Of a stretch of DNA of 52,405 nt, positions 24,553 to 31,325 are shown piece after piece. The DNA is from a virus. Position 1 is the first letter of the stretch. Each line of letters opens with the position of its first letter. The notes below the pieces were generated by a model. It had not been told where the DNA came from, searched no databases, and saw only the letters and a list, made by a program, of their open reading frames with translations. Both the position numbers and the translations under genes were made by a program. The stretch is taken from IMG/VR virus record IMGVR_UViG_3300021440_000028, positions 1 through 52,405 of that record. One strand, written 5' to 3'.

Positions 24553-26372
24553 CAGGCCGCCCGCTGCTGCCCGTACAGCTCAGCCATCGCGCTGATGTGC
24601 GACTGCAGCTGCTGGCAGATCACCGGCCACTGGCTCTCGCGGTACAGCACGGCGCGGCCGGCGCTGTCGGCGGCGCGGATGTGCAGCACGTCGGCCAGGA
24701 AGGCGGCGTTGACGGTGAAGCCCAGGCGCTCGCAGATCGTGCCGAGCTTCAACGTGGCGGGCTCGTTGGCGGCCGGCGTCTCCAGCCTGCGCAGCGTCGG
24801 GTGTGCAGCGGCGAAGCGGGCGGCGCCCTGCGCCTCGTTCACCGCCTGAGCGGCCGGCGACAGCTCGCGGCCTTCGGGCGACTGCTGCGCGGCCTGCAGT
24901 TCCTCGGCTGCGATGCGCAGCCGATCCGCCTCGGCCGCCTCGCGCTCGCGCCGGGCCAGCGTCTCCTGCTCGGCACGCAGTCGGGCTTCGGCTTCGGCTG
25001 CTGCGCGCCGCTCGGCCTCGGCGATGCGCCGGGCTTCGGCCGCCTGGCGCGCCGCCTCCTTCGCCGCCTCGGCTTCCCGATGCTGCGCGATGCGCGACCG
25101 CACGACAGCAGCGAAGTCGTCGGCCGCCTTGTGCACCAGCTGATGCAGGTCGGCGAACAGGAAGCCGAAGTCGTCGGCCAGGGCCAGCGATTCGAAGGCA
25201 GCTACGTTCGCCCGGATGCCGCGGGCCTGCGCGTCCGCGTCGATCTTCGCCCGGGCCAGCGTCGTGTCCAGCGCGTCCTGCATGCTGGCGATGGACCGCA
25301 GGCCCTTGATGCAGCCGGCGAAGTCGGCCGCCACCGGCTGCAGGCGCATCGGCGCCAGCTCGGCCTGCAGGGCGGCGATGTGCTTGTCCAGCGCGGCACG
25401 GGCGGCGGTCACGGCCTGCTCGCGGACCTCGTCCTTCCGGCGCTTCACCAGCTTGTCGACGTCCAGGCGCACCGTGCGCGCCTCGGCGGCGATCTCGTCC
25501 AGGGCACGGAACAGCGCGTCGATGTCGGCCGTCTGGCTGAGGGCGTGTTCTTTCGCCGCCTTCAGCCGGGTCTCCACGTCGGCGCACCACTTCACGGCCT
25601 TCTCGGCGTCGGCGAAGTCCTGGTCGGTGCGCAGCTCGCGATTGACCGAACGGATGGCACCCAGCGCGGTCGCCTTGAACTCGGCGAGGTTCGACGCGGT
25701 GACGGCGCCGGTCACCTCGATGCGCAGCGCAGGCAGGCTGTCCGGGGCCTTGCCGGTGGGCGCGGCTGGCGCGGCGGCCGGCGGCACGTAGGCGGCCAGG
25801 TCGGCGGCGAACTGCTGCCAGCCGGCCATGATGTCCAGGCGCAGATCGGCGTCCGGCGTGTACCAGCAGTGGCGCGAGTCAATCAGCGCGCCGTCGTCAG
25901 CCCACTTCGTCGCCATGAACAGCACGCGCTCGGCGCCCGACACCATGCACTGGTGCTCCATCTGCACCCGGTAGTGCAGCGGCAGGTCTGCGCCGGTCAT
26001 GTCGCCGCGCATCAGGTCGGCCAGCTCGGCGTTCAAGGTCTTGTGCTCGAACGCCGTCTCGCCGCCCAAAGTCAGTCCGTCGAAGCTGGCGCTGTACTGG
26101 CCCTCGACTCCGACGCACGGATAAAGGTCGTCCTGAACGATGTCCTCGGCCAGCGGCCGGGCCAGCGCCTCGAAGCGGTGGCCGGCGTCGAAGATGCGCT
26201 GCGTGCTGGCGTCGACCTCGGCGGCCAGGCCGGTGTGCACCTCGCGCAGCAGCTGGGCCCGCGTCTTGTAGGGGCTGCAGCCCATCATGGCCGGCGCGTC
26301 GCTGGCGTTGAAGTGCTGGGCGCGGTGGGCGTGCCAGGCGGCGCTGCCCTGGATCAGTTCGACGGTCTTCAT
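24552..26372 (-). CDS. YqaJ-type exonuclease fused to long coiled coil and C-terminal domain
   Basis: The 606-residue product is much longer than lambda-type exonucleases (about 226). Residues 1-200 are the YqaJ nuclease: GSAAWHAHRAQHFNASDAPA, Glu68 (AGHRFEALARP), SFDG with Asp98, and FEHK with Glu109/Lys111. Residues about 225-400 are helical (MTTs of K/E/A), followed by a long Ala/Glu/Arg coiled coil (about 415-505) and a C-terminal module, LKLGTICERLGFTVNAAFLA, known from other phage recombination or replication proteins. It should degrade one strand at DNA ends for the RecT annealase encoded just upstream. Confidence 0.8.
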   Translation of the reverse strand: MKTVELIQGSAAWHAHRAQHFNASDAPAMMGCSPYKTRAQLLREVHTGLAAEVDASTQRIFDAGHRFEALARPLAEDIVQDDLYPCVGVEGQYSASFDGLTLGGETAFEHKTLNAELADLMRGDMTGADLPLHYRVQMEHQCMVSGAERVLFMATKWADDGALIDSRHCWYTPDADLRLDIMAGWQQFAADLAAYVPPAAAPAAPTGKAPDSLPALRIEVTGAVTASNLAEFKATALGAIRSVNRELRTDQDFADAEKAVKWCADVETRLKAAKEHALSQTADIDALFRALDEIAAEARTVRLDVDKLVKRRKDEVREQAVTAARAALDKHIAALQAELAPMRLQPVAADFAGCIKGLRSIASMQDALDTTLARAKIDADAQARGIRANVAAFESLALADDFGFLFADLHQLVHKAADDFAAVVRSRIAQHREAEAAKEAARQAAEARRIAEAERRAAAEAEARLRAEQETLARREREAAEADRLRIAAEELQAAQQSPEGRELSPAAQAVNEAQGAARFAAAHPTLRRLETPAANEPATLKLGTICERLGFTVNAAFLADVLHIRAADSAGRAVLYRESQWPVICQQLQSHISAMAELYGQQRAA

Positions 26373-27172
26373 TGGGCGCCCCCTTCGGCAGAGTCATAGG
26401 CGGCGGCGAAGTCGTCGGTGTCGGCATCGCCGGTCGTGGCCTGCTCGGCGGCCGGTGCCGGCGCGGCGCCCAGCGACAGCACCTGCGCACGCTGCTGCTC
26501 GGTGAAGCTGGCCTTGCTGCTCAGCATCGCCATCAGGTCCTGCGCGGTCTTGCGGCCCGACTCGATCAGGTCGCGCCACTTCGGCAGGTTCGCGGTGAAC
26601 GCCTCGGGCGGGTAGGGCGGCAGTTCCGACTGCACAACGTCAGCCGCGCCCATGTGCTTGACCTGCGGAGCGGCCGGTGCCGGCGCAGCGGCCGGCGTGT
26701 CCATCGCCTCTTCCGCCACCAGCATCCCGCCGATGGCTGCCGGATAGACGGCGCGCACACCCTCGGCGATGCACCGGGCGCGCAGCATCGCCCGCGGGTA
26801 TTTCTTCCAGTTGTCCTTCCCGGTCAGATCGGCCTTCTTGGCCTGCTCAAAAGTCCAGACCATGCGCAGCGCACCGCCAGCCGGATGGGCGAATGTGGCG
26901 TCGGCCTTCGCGTCGTTCAGCTCGTGCCATTCGACCTTGCCGCCGGCCTGCTGGAAGCGCGCCAGCACGCTGTGCGTCTTGCGGGTGGCCTTGCCCTGGA
27001 TGACGTCGTAGTCCTGCGCGATGGTGGCCGGGTGCTGGCCCTCGGCCTGCGCGACCAGCATCAGGGCCATGGCCTGCACCGGGTTCTTCATGCCGAACAG
27101 ACCGGACCCGGCCATCGCGTCGGCCATGATCTGGATGTCGTGCAGCGGCACGACTGCGAGTTGGTTGCTCAT
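26369..27172 (-). CDS. recT: RecT-family ssDNA annealing protein
   Basis: The 267-residue product has the RecT-family block ADAMAGSGLFGMKNPVQAMA, LMLVAQAEGQHPATIAQDYD, VIQGKATRKTHSVLARFQQA, GGKVEWHELNDAKADATFAH and WKKYPRAMLRARCIAEGVRA. After about residue 160 comes a Pro/Ala-rich linker and a small helical end. It pairs strands made by the adjacent exonuclease (4-nt overlap). The ATG is preceded by aagggaaag on the coding strand; the 144-nt leader before it shows no promoter I trust. Confidence 0.85.
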   Translation of the reverse strand: MSNQLAVVPLHDIQIMADAMAGSGLFGMKNPVQAMALMLVAQAEGQHPATIAQDYDVIQGKATRKTHSVLARFQQAGGKVEWHELNDAKADATFAHPAGGALRMVWTFEQAKKADLTGKDNWKKYPRAMLRARCIAEGVRAVYPAAIGGMLVAEEAMDTPAAAPAPAAPQVKHMGAADVVQSELPPYPPEAFTANLPKWRDLIESGRKTAQDLMAMLSSKASFTEQQRAQVLSLGAAPAPAAEQATTGDADTDDFAAAYDSAEGGAQ

Positions 27173-27316
27173 GCTCTTTCCCTTGGTGGTGGTGAAGGTC
27201 CCGGGCCTCCGGTGCGGCCGGCCTATCGGTGCTGCAGGTGCTCTCTACCGTCGAACTTCCCCAGGGGGATCAGTAGCCCGCACACCTCACGCGCTTGCGC
27301 GCCCGGGGTTGATGGA

Positions 27317-27685
27317 TCAGCCCAGCGGCCAGCCGGTGGGCAGGAAGATGGAGACAACCGCCACAGCGGCGACAACCGCCAGCGGCCAGAGCAGCGAGCG
27401 CAGCAGGCCGGGCAGCTCCTCGAACGTGCGCGACGGCTCGCGGTGCATGCCGCCCTCGACGGCGGCCGACTCGTCCAGCGCGCCCCAGCCGCTGTGCCGC
27501 TGCGCCTGGTCATCGCCCAGCGCGTCGGCGCTGCCGGGGCCGGTGGCGACGGTGTCCTCGAAGTCGGAGCGGCGGCCGAAGCCGCGGACCGCCCGGCGAC
27601 CCTGCTCGTCCAGACCTGCCGGCATCAGCCGCTCGCCGCGCTGGCGCGCAACGTCGTCGCGCAGGATGTGCAGAAGCTGTCCCAT
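27317..27685 (-). CDS. Small C-terminally anchored membrane protein
   Basis: The 122-residue product has a polar N-terminal part (MGQLLHILRDDVARQRGERL...) and one C-terminal transmembrane segment (LLWPLAVVAAVAVVSIFLPT, about 98-117). The start has GAGGAGAT eight bases before ATG. Such tail-anchored early proteins are sometimes host-takeover or exclusion factors; no homologue named. Confidence 0.55.
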   Translation of the reverse strand: MGQLLHILRDDVARQRGERLMPAGLDEQGRRAVRGFGRRSDFEDTVATGPGSADALGDDQAQRHSGWGALDESAAVEGGMHREPSRTFEELPGLLRSLLWPLAVVAAVAVVSIFLPTGWPLG

Positions 27686-27695
27686 GTCGATCTCC

Positions 27696-27782
27696 TCAGA
27701 AGCCGGCGCCAGCCAGGGCGCCAAGAACAAGGCCAATGACGATTGCGGCGAGCCAGTCGGCCCATGTGGTGCGCGAGTCCAT
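27696..27782 (-). CDS. 28-residue membrane peptide
   Basis: MDSRTTWADWLAAIVIGLVL followed by GALAGAGF: a short polar start and a single transmembrane helix. It begins one base after the stop of the upstream gene and its stop provides the GAGGAGAT ribosome site of the next. Size and hydrophobicity are typical of tiny phage membrane peptides. Confidence 0.5.
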   Translation of the reverse strand: MDSRTTWADWLAAIVIGLVLGALAGAGF

Positions 27783-27783
27783 T

Positions 27784-28125
27784 TCAGACACCGTGCATGC
27801 GGGCGCCCATCGCGTCCGTGGTGCTGGCGTAGAACGTGCCGTTGATGATCTGGTGGCCAGTGCGCACGCTGCCGCGGGCGATGTACTCGGGTGCGTCCAG
27901 GGCCTGCGCGTCGTCGTGGACGTAGCCCAGTCGCAACTGCTGCTGCACGCCGCACTCTGGGCCGGTCATGCCGTAGCGCGGCGGTTCCAGCGTGATGCCG
28001 ATGCGCACGGGCCGCGTCTGCTGCTCCACGATCGCGACCCGCTGCTGCAGGTGCCGCTGGATGGTCATGTCGCTGGCGCGCGGCATCACAGCCCGCACCG
28101 CTTCGATCTCGGCGGGGCTGAACAT
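27784..28125 (-). CDS. Hypothetical early protein
   Basis: A 113-residue soluble protein: MFSPAEIEAVRAVMPRASDM, TIQRHLQQRVAIVEQQTRPV, then IGITLEPPRYGMTGPECG and VRTGHQIINGTFYASTTDAM. TGATG overlap with the previous gene. The N-terminal helix-turn-helix-like stretch suggests possible DNA contact, but the family is unknown. Confidence 0.5.
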   Translation of the reverse strand: MFSPAEIEAVRAVMPRASDMTIQRHLQQRVAIVEQQTRPVRIGITLEPPRYGMTGPECGVQQQLRLGYVHDDAQALDAPEYIARGSVRTGHQIINGTFYASTTDAMGARMHGV

Positions 28126-28403
28126 CACAGGCCCGCCCCAAAGCGGCTGCGCTCGCAGTCGTGGCCCAGCTCGGCCACCGTGTCGGCGTCGAAGTACGCG
28201 GCCGGGATCGCCGCGCCGTTGATGCTGATCTGCTCGACCTCGGCGCGCTCGTCGCGGCCGACCATCGTCAGCACGTAGCGCACGATCACCGGCGTCTCGT
28301 GCAGCACCGCGACGCACTCGCCGCCGTCTGCGCCGTGCTGCGGCACGTAGCCCGGCACGCTGTGCGCGGCCAGGGCCTGCGCGGTCAGTTCTGCGTGTGC
28401 CAT
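28125..28403 (-). CDS. First gene of the leftward early operon, hypothetical
   Basis: A 92-residue protein: MAHAELTAQALAAHSVPGYV, ECVAVLHETPVIVRYVLTMV, EVEQISINGAAIPAAYFDAD. It starts about 54 nt downstream of the P-left -10 box with aagggg as ribosome site, so it is the first product made after induction. Function unknown. Confidence 0.55.
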   Translation of the reverse strand: MAHAELTAQALAAHSVPGYVPQHGADGGECVAVLHETPVIVRYVLTMVGRDERAEVEQISINGAAIPAAYFDADTVAELGHDCERSRFGAGL

Positions 28404-28456
28404 CTCAACCCCTTGCCGCCACCCGACCCGGTGGGTCTGTCGGTTGGCGTGGGTGT

Positions 28457-28485
28457 ATTACACCGAATGGTGAACATCGTGTCAA
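28457..28485 (-). promoter_or_regulatory. P-left: early leftward promoter
   Basis: On the minus strand, TTGACA (28485-28480), a 17-bp spacer and TGTAAT (28462-28457) form a near-consensus sigma-70 promoter firing leftward into the recombination/integration operon. Operator OL1 covers the -10 and OL2 the -35. Confidence 0.8.
28458..28474. promoter_or_regulatory. Operator OL1
   Basis: TTACACCGAATGGTGAA, an imperfect dyad with half sites CACC/GGTG. It covers the P-left -10 box. It matches OL2 and the reverse complement of OR1 at most positions and lies 25 bp from OL2. Confidence 0.7.
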
Positions 28486-28499
28486 CACCAAACGGTGAA
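28483..28499. promoter_or_regulatory. Operator OL2
   Basis: CAACACCAAACGGTGAA, identical to the reverse complement of OR1 (30157-30173) in 15 of 17 bases. It overlaps the P-left -35 box, 25 bp from OL1. Confidence 0.7.
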
Positions 28500-28541
28500 G
28501 TTTCTGCGACACTCGCACCGCGCCCCTAGTTCGCGGGCGTG

Positions 28542-28565
28542 AAAAAGCCCGCACGGGGCGGGCTT
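28542..28565 (-). terminator. Intrinsic terminator between immunity region and P-left
   Basis: AAGCCCGC (28545-28552), 5-nt loop, GCGGGCTT (28558-28565), followed on the minus strand by TTTTTC. It would stop leftward transcripts leaking out of the repressor operon before they enter P-left. On the plus strand it lies in the leader of the 115-residue gene. Confidence 0.6.
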
Positions 28566-28593
28566 CAGCGGCCGAGAGGCCAGGAGGTCAGAG

Positions 28594-28941
28594 ATGAACA
28601 GCACCAGCACCGCCGCGCCGGCGGTAACTCTGTGCGCGCGGGTCGGCGCTCATGCGATGGCGCGGGCCTACCGCGCCTGCCACGCGGAGCACGTCAACGC
28701 CGCCGCGCGTCGTCAGGCCATGGTCAGCGCGGCCGTCGGCGCCGTTCGGACGGGGCGGCAATTGCTGCTCGGCGCCAGCCAGGCCTGGGATGCCGCCGCC
28801 GTGCAGACGGCGGCGATGGAACAGGCGATCGACATGGCCCTGCAGGCGCATAGCCCCCACTACGGCCCGCCACCGGACAGCGAACAGGACGTGCTGGCGG
28901 CCTACGCCGCCATCGTCGAAGAGGCAAGCCGCGCCGGCTGA
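28594..28941 (+). CDS. Ala-rich hypothetical protein in immunity region
   Basis: A 115-residue helical protein: VTLCARVGAHAMARAYRACH, ARRQAMVSAAVGAVRTGRQL, SQAWDAAAVQTAAMEQAIDM, then PPPDSEQDVLAAYAAIVEEA. It has an excellent ribosome site (AGGAGGT). It is the only rightward gene between P-left and the repressor operon and converges with the gene at 28958. Its promoter is not obvious; the terminator hairpin sits in its leader. Confidence 0.55.
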   Translation: MNSTSTAAPAVTLCARVGAHAMARAYRACHAEHVNAAARRQAMVSAAVGAVRTGRQLLLGASQAWDAAAVQTAAMEQAIDMALQAHSPHYGPPPDSEQDVLAAYAAIVEEASRAG

Positions 28942-28957
28942 TCGGCGCAGGATGGGA

Positions 28958-29137
28958 TCAGGGCTTCTTGCCCTGCTCCAGCAGCGCGACCTTGGCCTCA
29001 AGGTCGTTCACGCGGCGCATCATCTGCGCCAGCATCGCCTGCAGTCCCTGCTGCGCGCTGAAGTTGGCTGGGTTGGCGATCAGCTTGCGGATGTTGTCCG
29101 CCAAGATGGTCGCCCAGTCGTCGGTTGCCTGCGGCAT
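28958..29137 (-). CDS. Small coiled-coil protein of the repressor operon
   Basis: A 59-residue protein, MPQATDDWATILADNIRKLI ... with C-terminal coiled coil MMRRVNDLEAKVALLEQGKK. AAGGGAGAG precedes the ATG. Orientation and spacing suggest expression with the repressor in lysogens. Confidence 0.55.
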   Translation of the reverse strand: MPQATDDWATILADNIRKLIANPANFSAQQGLQAMLAQMMRRVNDLEAKVALLEQGKKP

Positions 29138-29175
29138 GGTTCTCTCCCTTGTGATGCCCGGATGCGCCGGGCGCG

Positions 29176-29475
29176 CTACCCGATCTGAATGCAGGTGTAG
29201 GAGTCGCCAAAGGTCTTGTTCTTGAGCGTCCCGGAGCCGCCGCGGATGTAGAGCGTCCACCCTTCGCTGTCGGCCTTGGTGATGTCGCCCCTGCGCTCAA
29301 CTGATACAGCCTGCGGACCGCCAATGCGCGACGTCTTCGGATTGGTGACAGTGAGCGCCGATCCGGCCAGCGTTGCCACACGCACGGAAGCCTTGTCGGC
29401 GTCGTTCTGACACTGCATGCGCTGCGCCTGGGCGCCCACGGACGCCACAGCCAGCATCAGCAGAGCGGCGCGCAT
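29176..29475 (-). CDS. Small secreted protein with Cys pair, lysogeny-linked
   Basis: The 99-residue product has a clear signal peptide (MRAALLMLAVASVGAQA, cut after AQA) and a mature part of about 82 residues, with cysteines near both ends (C22 in RMQCQND and C95 in SYTCIQIG) that could form a disulfide in the periplasm. The body is beta-rich (VRVATLAGSALTVTNPKTSR, GWTLYIRGGSGTLKNKTFGD). Its ATG is in contact with the repressor stop, so it is co-transcribed with the repressor in the lysogen. A conversion or exclusion function is inference. Confidence 0.6.
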   Translation of the reverse strand: MRAALLMLAVASVGAQAQRMQCQNDADKASVRVATLAGSALTVTNPKTSRIGGPQAVSVERRGDITKADSEGWTLYIRGGSGTLKNKTFGDSYTCIQIG

Positions 29476-30107
29476 CAGACCTCTCCCGAGTCCCGACCCG
29501 TGACCACGGCCAGCAGCTGCACGCCGTCGCCGCTGTGCAGCGTCATGTATGCCGTGTTGCGCGCCTCGGCCCGCCAGGCGCCGCCCAGGCCCTGCGCGTA
29601 GCGTCTGACGTGCCGGCCTCCGGCCGCGTCCTGCACCAGCACGCCATGCCCGATCACCGGATATGCCTCGGTGCTGAAGTGCAGTACCAAGCCGCGCGGC
29701 GTATCGGGTGCCAGCGCGTCGTCTGGCATGGCGGCGCGGAAGCGTTTGGGCAAGTCGGAGGCGGGCACAGACAAGATGAACTCCCATGGGTGTTTCGGGG
29801 ATTCATCGTCGGGCTCTGGGTGTCTCAGTTCCTGAGCTACTGTATGGGCGCCCACTCCCTCTGATGGGTGCTGTGTGGGCGTCCAGTCCACAAGGTCAAG
29901 GCTGCCTCGCGGAAGGTCTAGACCCTCCTCAATGCGCCGGGCCACCTTCTCCCCGAAGGACCGCGCGCCGGCCAGCATGCCGCTCCAGTAGCTGATGTTG
30001 CTGCCGAGCCTGTCGGCAAGGTGCCGCGCGCGGTCGCGCTCCTCCACGTGGCGCGCTTTCAGCAGCGCCCGGAGGTTGTGCACGCGCACCAGCTTCTCAT
30101 CGGCCAT
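29475..30107 (-). CDS. cI: CI/LexA-like prophage repressor
   Basis: The 210-residue product has an N-terminal helix-turn-helix-type domain (MADEKLVRVHNLRALLKARH, HLADRLGSNISYWSGMLAGA, FGEKVARRIEEGLDLPRGSL), a linker (75-110) and a C-terminal S24-like fold (VLHFSTEAYPVIGHGVLVQD, HVRRYAQGLGGAWRAEARNT, AYMTLHSGDGVQLLAVVTGR). Ser145 lies where the S24 serine is expected, but the usual Lys is not clear (HVRRY). It is transcribed away from the YdaS/Cro-like gene and should bind the four CACC-GGTG operators. Confidence 0.75.
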   Translation of the reverse strand: MADEKLVRVHNLRALLKARHVEERDRARHLADRLGSNISYWSGMLAGARSFGEKVARRIEEGLDLPRGSLDLVDWTPTQHPSEGVGAHTVAQELRHPEPDDESPKHPWEFILSVPASDLPKRFRAAMPDDALAPDTPRGLVLHFSTEAYPVIGHGVLVQDAAGGRHVRRYAQGLGGAWRAEARNTAYMTLHSGDGVQLLAVVTGRDSGEV

Positions 30108-30131
30108 GTCGATCGATTGCACCGCGCCGCA

Positions 30132-30148
30132 TTCACTCAAAGGTGTTG
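30132..30148. promoter_or_regulatory. Operator OR2 (degenerate)
   Basis: TTCACTCAAAGGTGTTG keeps both half sites (TCAC / GGTGT) of OR1 and starts exactly 25 bp before it, the same spacing as OL1-OL2. It lies across and upstream of the P-right -35 box. Confidence 0.5.
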
Positions 30149-30174
30149 CACTTGCGTTCACCGTTTGGTGTAAT
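30146..30174 (+). promoter_or_regulatory. P-right: early rightward promoter
   Basis: TTGCAC (30146-30151), 17-bp spacer, TGTAAT (30169-30174). The same -10 hexamer and spacer as P-left. The ATG of the YdaS/Cro-like gene begins 7 bp after the -10 box, so transcription should start at or next to the start codon. Confidence 0.75.
30157..30173. promoter_or_regulatory. Operator OR1
   Basis: TTCACCGTTTGGTGTAA fills the spacer and -10 of P-right. Its reverse complement nearly equals OL2. Binding would shut the promoter completely. Confidence 0.7.
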
Positions 30175-30180
30175 GCGGGC

Positions 30181-30462
30181 ATGGACCTGAAGACCTTCCT
30201 CAAGAACCTGGCCGATGACAGCGCGCGGGAGGAGTTCGCCCGTGACTGCGACACCAGCACCGGGCACATGCGGAACTGCATCTACGTCCCGGGAAAGCTA
30301 CTCGCGCCGGCTACGTGTGTGCTGGTGGAGAAGAACAGCGCCCGCGCCGTCATGCGCTGGGACCTGCGCCCCGACGACTGGCACCGCATCTGGCCCGAGC
30401 TGGTGGGCCAGCCGGGCGCGCCGACCGTTCCTGCCCCCGACGCGCAGAAGGCGGTGGCGTGA
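30181..30462 (+). CDS. YdaS/Cro-like regulator, leaderless
   Basis: The 93-residue product MDLKTFLKNLADDSAREEFA, RDCDTSTGHMRNCIYVPGKL, PATCVLVEKNSARAVMRWDL, RPDDWHRIWPEL matches the YdaS-like Cro family: a helix-turn-helix with 'T-x-G-H-x-R-N' recognition region and a C-terminal RPDDW motif. It takes the Cro position, opposite the repressor. The start is right at the predicted transcription start, so no ribosome site can exist upstream; internal starts would remove the first helix. Confidence 0.75.
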   Translation: MDLKTFLKNLADDSAREEFARDCDTSTGHMRNCIYVPGKLLAPATCVLVEKNSARAVMRWDLRPDDWHRIWPELVGQPGAPTVPAPDAQKAVA

Positions 30463-30472
30463 ATGGCCTCCG

Positions 30473-30745
30473 TCAGTTCAGCGACTGGCCGGGTTCTGGC
30501 CCTGCAAGTGGATCGCGTTGCCGTTCTTGCAGGTCGAGTGCATACGCCCGCAGTCCATCTGCCATTGCCAGCGCAGCCTCGACTGTCATCACGACAGCCG
30601 GCAAGCGCACAGGCCGCTGCTCTCGATCGATCGGAACCGGAACGGTCCGAAGGTGCAGCGTGAGCATGCGCACGACGCCGCCCGCCGTGTGTGCCTCGTA
30701 CTCGGTCAGGTTGACCGCGTCCAACTGGTGCACGTCGATTTCCAT
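30473..30745 (-). CDS. Hypothetical protein, BssS-like size and layout
   Basis: A 90-residue frame opposite to the operon: MEIDVHQLDAVNLTEYEAHT, VVRMLTLHLRTVPVPIDREQ, VRLPAVVMTVEAALAMADGL, RAYALDLQERQRD. The pattern (short strands with L-L-R-L-H-like row, then a helix) recalls small BssS-like phage proteins. The competing plus-strand frame reads as low-complexity and is less credible. It converges with the YdaS gene; start uncertain, frame open further upstream. Confidence 0.45.
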   Translation of the reverse strand: MEIDVHQLDAVNLTEYEAHTAGGVVRMLTLHLRTVPVPIDREQRPVRLPAVVMTVEAALAMADGLRAYALDLQERQRDPLAGPEPGQSLN

Positions 30746-30837
30746 GGGTTGCCCGCTCGTGGCGGCTGAAGTCCGGGGGGACTCCAGCATGGCACGGGCC
30801 GGGCGCCCGCCCTTCCACCCGACCAAGGAGCGCTGAC

Positions 30838-30957
30838 ATGCGCAAGCACCTGATCACCCTCGCCATCCTGCTGACGACCGCCACTGCCGCCCACGCCGGC
30901 CGCCGAGACGGCTGGATCGGCCGGTTCTTCCTCGACCTGCTGTCGCTGGTGTCGTGA
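30838..30957 (+). CDS. 39-residue secreted peptide
   Basis: MRKHLITLAILLTTATAAHA followed by GRRDGWIGRFFLDLLSLVS: basic start, hydrophobic core and AHA cleavage site, leaving a 19-residue amphipathic peptide. AAGGAG precedes the ATG by 7 nt. Stop overlaps the next ATG by one base. Possibly a toxin-like or membrane-acting peptide; unproven. Confidence 0.5.
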   Translation: MRKHLITLAILLTTATAAHAGRRDGWIGRFFLDLLSLVS

Positions 30958-31061
30958 TGGCCATCGCCTCCGACATCGGCTGCCGCCTGCTCTACGCCGG
31001 CTGCGTGCTCACGCTGACGCTGGCTGCGTGCTTCGCCGTGGCGCGGGTGTGGGGTGTCTGA
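30957..31061 (+). CDS. 34-residue membrane peptide
   Basis: MAIASDIGCRLLYAGCVLTL then TLAACFAVARVWGV: one transmembrane helix. LAAC resembles a lipobox but lacks the basic N-terminus needed, so I read it as a plain membrane anchor. Directly abuts both neighbours (TGATG; next ATG at 31062). Confidence 0.5.
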   Translation: MAIASDIGCRLLYAGCVLTLTLAACFAVARVWGV

Positions 31062-31325
31062 ATGCTGACCGCCACCGCGACCGCCCAGGCTCTGCACCAC
31101 GTACAGGTGGCGCTCTACACGCCGCGCACGGGCCTGCATGCCGCCGCCTTGAGCCGGCGCCGCACGCCTGACGGCTTCAGCGCTGAATTGCACCGCGACC
31201 TCGGCATGTGGCTGCTGCGCGCCGTGTTCGACGAGTGGCACCTGCAGTCGCTGCTGCCGACCGAGGCGCGCCAACGACGACGCGCCGAGCCTGCCGGGCG
31301 CGGCCTGAATCCCGATGCGAACTGA
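31062..31325 (+). CDS. Hypothetical early protein
   Basis: An 87-residue basic protein: MLTATATAQALHHVQVALYT, GFSAELHRDLGMWLLRAVFD, EWHLQSLLPTEARQRRRAEP. It starts on the base after the preceding stop. No family recognised. Confidence 0.5.
   Translation: MLTATATAQALHHVQVALYTPRTGLHAAALSRRRTPDGFSAELHRDLGMWLLRAVFDEWHLQSLLPTEARQRRRAEPAGRGLNPDAN

Noticed and set aside
24597-26399. 600-codon plus-strand open frame
   Set aside because: Antisense shadow of the YqaJ gene, low-complexity and without a family.
30463-30663. 66-codon plus-strand frame after the YdaS gene
   Set aside because: Low-complexity composition; the opposite-strand frame reads like a real domain.
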